DNA from: Deltaproteobacteria bacterium
GTDB taxonomy: Bacteria; Desulfobacterota; Syntrophia; Syntrophales; UBA2192
Length of the DNA: 20,500 nt
Reading direction: 5' to 3'
Assembly (NCBI GenBank): GCA_026388445.1
Contig: JAPLJU010000162.1
Span: 1 to 20,500 of the forward strand
Shown here: positions 7,431-14,905 of the stretch, piece after piece
Position numbering within the stretch: the stretch's first letter is position 1
Layout of the letters: every line of letters begins with the position of its first letter
Made by a program: the position numbers and the translations under genes
Notes under the pieces: generated by a model
The model's input: only the letters and a program-made list of their open reading frames with translations
Told to the model about the DNA's origin: nothing
Database searches by the model: none

Positions 7431-7592
7431 ATGTTGCGAGGTCTTTTTCAACCGTGGCATCTATTCGTGCTATTGGTCATCGTCCTGATTATCTTCGGTC
7501 CGGGGAGGTTAACCGAATTGGGGAGTGCTCTGGGCAAGACGATCCGAGGATTCAAGAAATCTTTTGATGATCCGGAGAAGAAATCAGAATAG
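7431..7592 (+). CDS. tatA: TatA/E-type twin-arginine translocase subunit
   Basis: The 53-residue protein has the standard TatA layout: a short N-terminus, one membrane helix (about residues 9-21, HLFVLLVIVLIIF), the FGPGRL hinge (22-27), an amphipathic helix (LTELGSALGKTIRGFKKSF) and a short charged tail. TatA forms the pore-like assembly that lets TatBC export folded proteins carrying twin-arginine signals. No tatB or tatC is nearby. It sits between a cytochrome gene and flavoprotein C, in a run with two Tat substrates, which suggests extra export capacity made together with its cargo. The ATG at 7431 is preceded by AAAGGAGG (7415-7422) at 8-base spacing. A longer frame from 7383 is unlikely because its extra residues are polar. 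TatA and TatE cannot be told apart from sequence alone. Confidence 0.9.
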   Translation: MLRGLFQPWHLFVLLVIVLIIFGPGRLTELGSALGKTIRGFKKSFDDPEKKSE

Positions 7593-7682
7593 TCGCAAGA
7601 TTTAAAAAAGCCGGATGAAAAAGAACAGGAATGTATGGCAGAAAACATGACCAATTCATGGAACAGGAAGGAGGTATAAAGA

Positions 7683-9176
7683 ATGGGAGATCAAAAAGAT
7701 AGAAAACTGACCAGGCGCGATTTTGTCAAGGTGACAGCCCTGGGAGTAGGGGCGACAACACTGTTCGCCGGGCTTGATCCAAGGTTGGCCATGGCAAAGT
7801 TGCCCAAGAAATGGGATCAGGAGGCTGACGTTGTTATCGTGGGGGCAGGCGGAGCGGGGCTTGCCGCTGCCGTGCAGGTCTCGTCCCAGAAAAAGAGCGT
7901 CATTCTTCTCGAGAAGATGCCCACCTACGGCGGCAGCAGCCTTATCTGCGGCGGCGCCCTGGCCTTTGCGGGAACGGACATGCAGGCCTCCGAGAACGTG
8001 AAGGATTCCAACGAACTCTTTTACAAGGATCTCATGAAGGTCGGTGAAAACCAGAATGTTCCCTCCCTGGTCAAGGCATACGTGGACAACCAGCTCGAGA
8101 CGTATGAATGGCTGAAGAAGGCCGGCGTGAAGTTTCTCAAGCTCGGCATTTACAGCGGGATGAGCGTGCCCCGGTCCCATCAGGTCGTCCCGGCGGATCT
8201 TCTGAAGATCCTGAATGACGCTGCGAAGGCCCACGGAGTCAAGTTCATGATGGAGACAGCGGCCTCACGGTTGGTGGTGGATGAAAAGACCGGCAAGGTC
8301 CGCGGCGTCCAGGCGGCACGGGGAGGTAAAACCGTCTTCTACGGGGCAAAGAAGGGCGTGATCCTTACGAGCGGCGGCTTCTCACTGAACAAGGACCTGC
8401 TGGCCAAGTTCGTCCCCCCCATGGCCTTCTCCAAGGCCATGGTCGGCCGCGGATGCAATGGTGACGGCCTGAAAATGGCTTGGGCCACGGGCGCCGACAT
8501 CAAGGACATGCCGTACATCAAGGCAACCTTTGGCTTTGACCTGGAGGCCCAGACCATCAAGGACGATTTCGCCCTGTTGTTTTACCAGGGGGCCATCATC
8601 GTCAACAAGGACGGGAAGCGCTTTGTCAACGAGTCGATCTCTTACAAACTTGTCGGCGACGCAGCCCTGGTGCAGAAAGACGCCATGGGTTTTCAGATCT
8701 ATGATGCGGCTATCCGGAAAGCCGGGGAAAGTGATCCCTTCGGCCGCACTGCCAGCCTAGAGGGTAAGGGTAGAATCCAGAGCGCGGCTACGCTGAAGGA
8801 ATTGGCGCAGAAGATCGGCGTCTCCGCTGATGCGCTGGAGGCGACCGTCCGGGAATACAATGCAGGTGTGGACAAGGGAATCGACGCGTTCGGCCGGAAG
8901 ACCCTTGTCGCCGCGTACGGAAAGCCGGGGAAGATCGAGCAGGCACCCTACTATGCCTTCCCCTCGACGGCCTACATCCTCGGCACCTACGGCGGGATTC
9001 TCATTAATGAAAAGGCCCAGGTTGTTGACATCTTCGGACAGACCATCCCGGGCCTTTACGCGGCAGGTGAGATCACCGGTGGGGTGCACGGTGCAGCCTA
9101 TATGACGGGCACCGCCTTCGGTAAGGCTCTCATATTCGGCAGGCTCGCCGCAAAGACGGTCCTGGCACAGAAGTAA
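7683..9176 (+). CDS. Tat-exported FAD-dependent oxidoreductase C (FAD_binding_2; diverged active site)
   Basis: The 497-residue precursor has a Tat motif (TRRDFVKV, Arg11-Arg12) and a clean AMA cleavage site near residue 38. LPKKWD and the FAD motif GAGGAG (54-59) follow, as in A and B, and the C-terminal FAD segment GLYAAGEITGG is intact. The substrate site differs: the position of the acid Arg402 of Fcc3 is Tyr321 (GKRFVNESISYK), His504 becomes Gly (LGTYGG), Arg544 becomes Tyr473 (GAAYMTG) and His365 becomes Thr (KATFG). It is therefore not expected to be a fumarate-type reductase. NES-x-x-Tyr plus the C-terminal Tyr recall 3-ketosteroid delta-1-dehydrogenase, so a cyclic or carbonyl substrate is possible. 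The ATG at 7683 has GGAAGGAGG just upstream. It is the last gene of the operon, before a strong terminator. Confidence 0.86.
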   Translation: MGDQKDRKLTRRDFVKVTALGVGATTLFAGLDPRLAMAKLPKKWDQEADVVIVGAGGAGLAAAVQVSSQKKSVILLEKMPTYGGSSLICGGALAFAGTDMQASENVKDSNELFYKDLMKVGENQNVPSLVKAYVDNQLETYEWLKKAGVKFLKLGIYSGMSVPRSHQVVPADLLKILNDAAKAHGVKFMMETAASRLVVDEKTGKVRGVQAARGGKTVFYGAKKGVILTSGGFSLNKDLLAKFVPPMAFSKAMVGRGCNGDGLKMAWATGADIKDMPYIKATFGFDLEAQTIKDDFALLFYQGAIIVNKDGKRFVNESISYKLVGDAALVQKDAMGFQIYDAAIRKAGESDPFGRTASLEGKGRIQSAATLKELAQKIGVSADALEATVREYNAGVDKGIDAFGRKTLVAAYGKPGKIEQAPYYAFPSTAYILGTYGGILINEKAQVVDIFGQTIPGLYAAGEITGGVHGAAYMTGTAFGKALIFGRLAAKTVLAQK

Positions 9177-9194
9177 GCACAACAAGCACCAACC

Positions 9195-9227
9195 AAAGGG
9201 CCTGGCATGGACCAGGCCCTTTTTTTG
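9195..9227 (+). terminator. Strong Rho-independent terminator of the B operon
   Basis: AAAGGGCCTGG (9195-9205) pairs perfectly with CCAGGCCCTTT (9212-9222) over a six-base loop, and a run of T to 9226 follows. It lies 19 bp past the stop of flavoprotein C. Confidence 0.93.
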
Positions 9228-9566
9228 TTAGGGCAAAAATGGAGGGCAGGCTTGACATTTTGGCGTAGAGGTGATTGACGGGCAAAGAAGCAGCCTGTTC
9301 CTTTTTTTACCCACAGGCAGGATAAAGGGATCTTCTTTTCACCTGTCAGGCAAAAGGCAAGATCTGGCTCCATTTATTGACATTTAAATCAAGAACAGCT
9401 ATCAATTCGAGGTGCTCCCAAGGTCAGCAGGATTAAATCGGGAAGGAGAAAAGGAGAAGGCTGAGAGGAAAGCCCTGTTTCTCAAACCGATTCAATGTCG
9501 GGGAGAATGGCCCGAAGTACATATGAAACCAGACAAGAAACTTTTTTTTAGGCATAGGGGGTAGCA
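9228..9566 (+). promoter_or_regulatory. Intergenic region with candidate corA promoter
   Basis: No convincing gene lies here. A good promoter match is TTGACA (9377-9382), a 17-bp spacer and TATCAA (9400-9405), which would start transcription about 155 bp before corA. A second TTGACA at 9252-9257 has no suitable -10 box. Short inverted words (GCCTGT/ACAGGC, about 9290-9320) flank a T-run but do not form a terminator. Confidence 0.35.
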
Positions 9567-10586
9567 ATGTCCGAATCCCGGTTCTACCACATCTCCCCGG
9601 AGGGGAAGCTTGTTCATGTCGCAACCTTAACCGAGGCTTTGGCCGCAGCCAGGCAGAAGGGTTTTCTGTGGCTGGATTACTACCAGCCGACGAAGGAGGA
9701 GCTCTCGACCCTCATCGAGCCCTTCGGACTCCATCCACTCGCTATCGAAGACTGTACTGACGTCGATCAGGTCCCCAAGATCGAGGATTTCCCCGGGAAC
9801 ACCTTCATCATTTTCAACGCCCTTAGCTACGCCGATAAGAAGCTCGCCGTTGACGAGGTGGACCTGTTCATCAGTGAGAACTTCCTGATCACCGTCAGCG
9901 GCGGGGGTTACCCGGAGACGCGACGGCCTCTGGGCGGGATCGAACGTATTGTGGAGCACGAAATCGAGAGTGTCAGGAAAGGGCCGGCCTTCCTGATGCA
10001 CGTCATCCTGGATTATGTCGTCGATCAGAAGTTCGTGGCGATCGAAGCACTCGAGGATCAACTGGATGCAGCTGAGGAGGTGATTATGGCCAGCCTTTCG
10101 AGCTTCAATCCGGCAGAGCTGCTCCGCCTGCGACGGGACCTGCTCGTTATTCGCAAGAGCATCTTCCACGAGCGGGAGATCCTCGTGAAGATCTGCCGAA
10201 GGGACTACCCCTCAATCCCGGAAGAGGCGATCTTCCACTATCGGGACATCTACGACCACCTCGCCAAATTCTTCGAGCTCACGGAGACCTACCGCGACAT
10301 CGTCACCGGTCTCATGGAGATTTACCTGTCCATGCTGAACAACCAGTTGGCCAAGACCGCCAACGAGACGAACTACTCGGTAAGACGTATGAGCCTCATT
10401 ATGACCATCTTCATGCCGCTCACACTCCTGGCTGGAATCGGCGGTATGTCCGAGTGGTCAATGATGACGGGACCGGCCAACTGGAAGATCTCTTATCCGG
10501 CCTTTATGCTCGTGATGGTCGTGATTGGCATCGCCAACTACTACCTGCTAAAACGGATGGAGAAGAAGAGCCAGGACCAGGATTGA
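9567..10586 (+). CDS. corA: CorA-family divalent cation transporter with GMS signature
   Basis: The 339-residue protein has the CorA plan: an N-terminal alpha/beta cytoplasmic domain (about 1-150), a long helical stalk (about 150-265) and two C-terminal membrane helices (about 270-291 and 312-332) with a basic tail (LLKRMEKK). CorA pentamers carry Mg2+ and some Co2+/Ni2+ across the inner membrane. The normally near-invariant Gly-Met-Asn at the pore mouth is Gly293-Met294-Ser295 here (GIGGMSEWSMM). The preceding IMTIFMPLTLLAGIGG segment is otherwise typical. The loss of Asn may change ion selectivity, or this may be a distinct CorA subgroup. The ATG at 9567 follows GGGGGTAGCA. It appears to be a single-gene transcript, with a terminator at about 10,752-10,790. 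Confidence 0.87.
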   Translation: MSESRFYHISPEGKLVHVATLTEALAAARQKGFLWLDYYQPTKEELSTLIEPFGLHPLAIEDCTDVDQVPKIEDFPGNTFIIFNALSYADKKLAVDEVDLFISENFLITVSGGGYPETRRPLGGIERIVEHEIESVRKGPAFLMHVILDYVVDQKFVAIEALEDQLDAAEEVIMASLSSFNPAELLRLRRDLLVIRKSIFHEREILVKICRRDYPSIPEEAIFHYRDIYDHLAKFFELTETYRDIVTGLMEIYLSMLNNQLAKTANETNYSVRRMSLIMTIFMPLTLLAGIGGMSEWSMMTGPANWKISYPAFMLVMVVIGIANYYLLKRMEKKSQDQD

Positions 10587-10751
10587 CCATCAACGTAGGG
10601 TAAAAAAACAGGGCAGGCTGTTTGTAGCGGATAGTCAACCCTTGCTTTTTCTCGCCTCGTTTTTATTTCCAACTGGAATGTTAAAAAGCAAGACCTGATC
10701 CCAAAATCCCAAGTGCCCTCAGGGCAGGTCAACGCCAGAGGTCTTTTCAAG

Positions 10752-10790
10752 AAAAAAGAGCCTCCAACGATTGAAATTGGAGGCTTTTTT
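10752..10790 (+). terminator. Rho-independent terminator, probably for corA (A-run allows both directions)
   Basis: GCCTCCAA (10760-10767) pairs with TTGGAGGC (10777-10784) over a nine-base loop, followed by TTTTTT (10785-10790). A6 at 10752-10757 gives a T-run on the other strand too. It lies about 165 bp past the corA stop. Confidence 0.8.
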
Positions 10791-11042
10791 GTTGTCATGC
10801 AGGGTGTTATCAACCCCTTTGTGTATCGACCATGGGTGTTAAACGGGCTTAAAAATTGTTTCAGGCAGTTTTTTTATCGCCTGCCACGCTCCCTTGCCGG
10901 TTCGCCCCGGTAGCGGCCCTGGCCCTGCTGGCCGAAGGTCCCGTAATGCCCGGAGTCACGATCGTTTTCCTGCTGCACTGACTGCCCTCTGGGCTGATTC
11001 TACGGCCTCTGATTGCACGATCAGGTCCAGGGCATTGACCCC

Positions 11043-11070
11043 GTAGGACGTCCGTGACGGGACGTTCTAC
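11043..11070. repeat. REP-like hairpin
   Basis: GTAGGACGTCC (11043-11053) pairs with GGACGTTCTAC (11060-11070), one G-T wobble, around a six-base loop, with CCCCTACAAAC following. The GTAGG...CTAC palindrome with a conserved-looking CCTACAAAC tail resembles dispersed extragenic palindromes of deltaproteobacteria, but only one copy is present in this window. Confidence 0.4.
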
Positions 11071-11175
11071 CCCTACAAACATGAAAAATGGAAGAACTCC
11101 AGCACGAAAAATGGTATAGGTGAGCGGGCCGGCTCAGGACCACTCAACCGTCGTATTGGCAGGTCAGGAAAATTG

Positions 11176-11697
11176 ATGAACAAGAATTTCCATGAAAAGC
11201 GACCAGACCCGAAGATGCGAATCCGCAAGCTCGAACAGCAGGATCGAGATCGGATCGAGGAGATGGTTATTGCATCAGGAAACTTCAATGATGTTGAGAT
11301 AGCCACCGCGCTGGAGCTCGTGGATGATGCTTTAGAAGAAGGGGAAAAGAGCGGCTATATTTTTGCCGTACTGGCGGATGAAAAAGAGCATGCCTCAGTC
11401 CATGGGTATGCCTGCTATGGGCCTGTGCCCCTGACGCAGGGGGCATGGGATCTATACTGGATTGTTATCGATCGGGCGGCCCAGAGGAAGGGACTCGGAA
11501 GGCTTCTGCTCGAGTACGTTGAGCGGGACGTGATAAAGCGGGGAGGACGAATGCTCCTCATCGAGACCTCATCGCAGGAAACCTACAGTGCCACCATCCG
11601 ATTTTACGAGACAAGGGGATACCATCTGGAGGCGCGTCTCAGGAATTTCTACCGAATCGGTGATGACAAACTGGTTTTCCAGAAAGAGCTGGCTTGA
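11176..11697 (+). CDS. GNAT-family N-acetyltransferase
   Basis: The 173-residue protein has a GNAT fold. MRIRKLEQQDRDRIEEMV (from residue 14) is the first strand and helix. YWIVIDRAAQRKGLGRLLL carries the acetyl-CoA pyrophosphate loop (Gln103-Arg-Lys-Gly-Leu-Gly108), and ATIRFYETRGYHLEARLRNFY is the usual motif B and final strand. It would transfer an acetyl group from CoA to an amine in the cytoplasm; the substrate is unknown. The ATG at 11176 is preceded by AGGAA (11166-11170); an adjacent in-frame TTG (11173) is unlikely. The next gene begins 114 bp downstream on the same strand, so joint transcription is possible but unproven. Confidence 0.85.
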   Translation: MNKNFHEKRPDPKMRIRKLEQQDRDRIEEMVIASGNFNDVEIATALELVDDALEEGEKSGYIFAVLADEKEHASVHGYACYGPVPLTQGAWDLYWIVIDRAAQRKGLGRLLLEYVERDVIKRGGRMLLIETSSQETYSATIRFYETRGYHLEARLRNFYRIGDDKLVFQKELA

Positions 11698-11811
11698 AAG
11701 CCTCTTTTTCACCTGAACCCCACCATAGGGGACGAAACGTTCGGGGATCTCAGGAGATCGAACATAAACCATCCGTAAGGCCTCATTTCCCTGCCGAAAG
11801 GAGGGGTTGTC

Positions 11812-14730
11812 ATGGCTGAGCAGGGCTGGGAGAAGCTGTTAGCGGATGTGCCAAGGTATGGAAAGACAGATCGTTTCCAGATCATGGCCTATTCCGAGAT
11901 GATGCCGCCACCGTTGATCGGGTGGCGACCCTACGGCAAGAACCACCCGGCTCCGCGCAGACCGGAAAATCCTTTTACCTGGCTGGTGAGTGAGCGGGAA
12001 CAGGCCTTCGAACTGGGCCCGGGGCTGCAGCTCATTGCCGGAGAGGTCCTGCCCGCACTGCAGCGTCTCGACCGGGAGCAGCCGGCCCAGGGCATCAGCC
12101 GTGCCAAGCTCGAGGGGAACTGCTACTGGCCGAAGGAGCTCGCCGAGCTGCCGGGCGCCATTCGGCACGAACGCTACGTGACCTTCATGCCGCTGGCCCT
12201 CTCGCGGACACAGGATGACAAGGGGCGCGTGCGCTGGACCCTCTTTGGAGGCAGCGAGCAGGGACCGGACCGGGCTTTCTGGAAAAGTTTTTATAGTGCA
12301 CCGGGCCAGGAAAGGCGGCCCGAGTATGCCGTTGATTTCATCCGCCGGTTGCTGCTAAGTGCCTACGGCGAGAAGCCTGGGCAGTTGACCGATCTGCGTC
12401 GCGCCGGCTTCCGTATCCTGCCCGGCTCGGGAGAAACGGCTTGCAGACTCTGGCGACAGGATCCCCTGCCGGGTTGGACAGCGCCTTTCCTCTTCGGAGA
12501 AGGAGAATCCGTAAAAGGGGTCAAATACCTTCTCACTTTCCGCCCGTTTGCATCTTTGCCGAAAGCCGTGCGGAAGGCTTACCTGGAGGGAAGGCTTCAT
12601 CTTCTGCCCTTTCCGGGCAGTCTGATCTTCTGGGGCGCGCCGCCTTTTCTGAAACTGCAGTCCGAATTCCCGCTGGCCATGCAGATCCCGTTGCTCAATG
12701 TGGTTGACCGTCATGAAGCGCCCCGAGGATTGCGCATTCTGCAGTCGGGCTGGCTGCACGAGCCTCGCGCCGACAGGCCCGATTTGGAAAAGGTGCGGGA
12801 TAAGCTGCGCAACACGTACCGGCGGACCCACCGCTGGGAACGGATGGAGCGCTTCGAGGATGATCTGGCCGTGGCCGGCGATGAAGTCCGCCTGGCAAAC
12901 GTGTTGTTCAGCTCCGACCCAGATGTTGTCGGACTTTACGGCAAGCCGATGGCTCGTAACTCCCAGATCTGGACTGATCAGCATGAACTGCTCTTGGACG
13001 GACCGCGTGCCGGACGCGAAGAGCTCATTCGCGCTGCCCGGGCGGTGCGCGAAGGAGGCCTGTTCGGCTACCGAATCTATTATCCGCCCATGCGGGTCGG
13101 GAAATACGAGGTCTTCTGGCATCTGCCTCTGGTGGCCTTTCTTGGCCGTGAAACGCGCAAACCAAGGCTGCTGGATGACGCGCCGCTGGGTTACATGACA
13201 GCCTACGATGCCCATTCAACGAAACCGGCGCGGCCCGTTGAGCTCTGGCCTGAATTGCGGCGGCGCCCCGAGTTTATAGCCACCGTTCGTGGTTATAAAA
13301 AGGCTTATGGACACCACTACCATCAGATCGCACTCAACGCCCACAAACTCATGGAGATCTGGGATTTTCTTGGAAAGCGGCTCCTGCCCTGGGAGTTTCC
13401 ACGACACATTGTGGTTATTCCAAAGGACCAGACCCTCGAGCAGTGGCTTGATAAGGTCGCCGACTGGAACAGCCCGGCGTCTTATGGATTCCTGCTTTAT
13501 CACACCCTGCGCCGGATCATCGCGCCACAGAGCGACATGGCCCTGAATCCACTGCCTGAGCCGATCACGTTCCGATACACAGCCACCCGCGCCTTTGAAG
13601 TAGCCTACTGGAAGACCATTGCCCGGCTGGCAACGGGACGCTTCATCAACAAGGACAACGCCGATTGCATACGCGATCCGGCAACGCAGAAGTTCCTGAA
13701 ACACAAAAAGCGCGACCTGGACGCCCTGGGGGACTGGCTGCTTGCGTATTATAGAAAGCTCATTGCAAAACACGGGATGCGTGGCAAAGCCATTGCGGGC
13801 GATCTGCCCTTTCAGTGGCGCACTGATTTTGATTTTCCCTGGATGGATGGCTGGCTTGCCAATCAGTTGGGAAAGGCCAGAGAACGCAATCTGATGGTGG
13901 TGATCCCCGGAAAGGATCGCACCCGGGCGGTGATCATGGCCGATCACTACGATACCGCCTACATGGAAGACCTCTATTACAAGGAGCGCGGAGGAAAGCT
14001 GGCGCGCGTCGCCGCGGCCGGCGCGGACGACAATCACTCCGCAACGGCAGCGCTCATGCTCGCAGCGCCGGTATTTCTGAAACTGAGTCGCGCAGGAAAG
14101 TTAAACTGTGATGTTTGGCTGGTGCACCTGACCGGCGAAGAGTTCCCGGCTGACTGCCTGGGTGCTCGTCACCTCGCACAGTCGCTGGTTGAAGGTACAT
14201 TAAAGTTGCGTATACCCAGTCAAAAGACGCATGACCTCTCAAAGGTCAAGATCAATGGCATTTACGTACTTGACATGATTGCTCACAACCGTGACCATGA
14301 TCGCGATGTATTCCAGATCTCACCGGGTATCAGCTGGCAGTCGGCCTCACTGGCTTACCAGGCGCACCTGGCCAATATGATCTGGAATGCCAAAGCAGAT
14401 CAGTGGAATCGTGAACCGGCGCGTCGCCGGCGCGGACAGGGCCGTCGCAGCCGGGATGGCATCACCATCCCCGATATCGCACGGCATCCTCAGTTGCGCG
14501 GTGAAGTTCGCCTGCCGCGCGATATGCGCAGTTCGCTTTTCAACACCGACGGTCAAATTTTTTCCGATGCGGGAATTCCCGTGGTGCTCTTCATGGAGAA
14601 TTACGACATCAATCGTGTTGGTTACCACGACACCCATGACAACATGTCCAATATCGATCTGGACTACGGGGCTGCGGTGGCTGCCATCGCCATTGAGTCA
14701 GTCGCAAGAGCTGCAACTGCCGCACCTTGA
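11812..14730 (+). CDS. Large protein with C-terminal M28-family zinc aminopeptidase domain
   Basis: This 972-residue protein has a C-terminal domain (about 690-965) matching M28 peptidases. The expected two-zinc set is present: His712 (ADHYDTAY), Asp739/Asp740 (GADDNHS), the catalytic pair Glu776-Glu777 (LTGEEF), Asp821 (VLDMIAHN) and His939 (GYHDTHDN). M28 enzymes usually remove N-terminal residues from peptides. The first ~650 residues are of a type I do not recognise. They are rich in Trp, Arg and Pro, with no signal peptide or membrane helix, so the protein looks cytoplasmic. A basic insert (REPARRRRGQGRRSRDG, about residues 868-884) lies within the peptidase domain. The ATG at 11812 has AAAGGAGG (11797-11804) at ideal spacing. 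The domain call is strong; the substrate and the N-terminal role are unknown. Confidence 0.85.
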   Translation: MAEQGWEKLLADVPRYGKTDRFQIMAYSEMMPPPLIGWRPYGKNHPAPRRPENPFTWLVSEREQAFELGPGLQLIAGEVLPALQRLDREQPAQGISRAKLEGNCYWPKELAELPGAIRHERYVTFMPLALSRTQDDKGRVRWTLFGGSEQGPDRAFWKSFYSAPGQERRPEYAVDFIRRLLLSAYGEKPGQLTDLRRAGFRILPGSGETACRLWRQDPLPGWTAPFLFGEGESVKGVKYLLTFRPFASLPKAVRKAYLEGRLHLLPFPGSLIFWGAPPFLKLQSEFPLAMQIPLLNVVDRHEAPRGLRILQSGWLHEPRADRPDLEKVRDKLRNTYRRTHRWERMERFEDDLAVAGDEVRLANVLFSSDPDVVGLYGKPMARNSQIWTDQHELLLDGPRAGREELIRAARAVREGGLFGYRIYYPPMRVGKYEVFWHLPLVAFLGRETRKPRLLDDAPLGYMTAYDAHSTKPARPVELWPELRRRPEFIATVRGYKKAYGHHYHQIALNAHKLMEIWDFLGKRLLPWEFPRHIVVIPKDQTLEQWLDKVADWNSPASYGFLLYHTLRRIIAPQSDMALNPLPEPITFRYTATRAFEVAYWKTIARLATGRFINKDNADCIRDPATQKFLKHKKRDLDALGDWLLAYYRKLIAKHGMRGKAIAGDLPFQWRTDFDFPWMDGWLANQLGKARERNLMVVIPGKDRTRAVIMADHYDTAYMEDLYYKERGGKLARVAAAGADDNHSATAALMLAAPVFLKLSRAGKLNCDVWLVHLTGEEFPADCLGARHLAQSLVEGTLKLRIPSQKTHDLSKVKINGIYVLDMIAHNRDHDRDVFQISPGISWQSASLAYQAHLANMIWNAKADQWNREPARRRRGQGRRSRDGITIPDIARHPQLRGEVRLPRDMRSSLFNTDGQIFSDAGIPVVLFMENYDINRVGYHDTHDNMSNIDLDYGAAVAAIAIESVARAATAAP

Positions 14731-14850
14731 CTTCCCCCTCCTCTGATTTCGTCGGCACACCCGATCCCGAGCGCGTCGCGGGTTGAAGGCTCGCTCAGTC
14801 TGTTTGGTCTATCGAGTCGGCCCAGATCGCTCCGGGTCCTTCCAGGTCAG

Positions 14851-14891
14851 CCCGGTTTGTCTGAAGGGAAAATGAAACAGACTGGGTTTTT
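14851..14891 (+). terminator. Weak terminator candidate after the M28 gene
   Basis: CCC (14851-14853) and GTCTG (14859-14863) pair with CAGAC (14878-14882) and GGG (14884-14886), with an internal loop, followed by TTTTT (14887-14891). It lies between convergent genes. Confidence 0.4.
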
Positions 14892-14905
14892 ATCGGGTTA
14901 AATCT

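Larger units (their letters stand above)
10587..11175. other. Intergenic region with inverted repeats, no gene seen
   Basis: About 590 bp between corA and the acetyltransferase. It holds a perfect 10-bp inverted repeat (CTTGCTTTTT 10641-10650 and AAAAAGCAAG 10683-10692), the terminator at 10752-10790 and a REP-like hairpin at 11043-11070. Open frames across it lack ribosome sites and recognisable products. Confidence 0.6.

Noticed and set aside
9098..9373. 91-codon minus-strand frame across the end of flavoprotein C
   Set aside because: It runs through the terminator at 9195-9227 and the C coding region, has no ribosome site and no recognisable product.
10713..11082. Open frames in the corA-acetyltransferase gap (10713-10913 plus, 10861-11082 minus)
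   Set aside because: They cross the terminator or hairpins and show no ribosome site, domain or biased codon pattern.
12355..13215. 286-codon minus-strand frame inside the M28 gene, and the similar 13216-14037 frame
   Set aside because: Both are antisense shadows of a high-GC gene; the plus frame has intact zinc ligands and a strong ribosome site.
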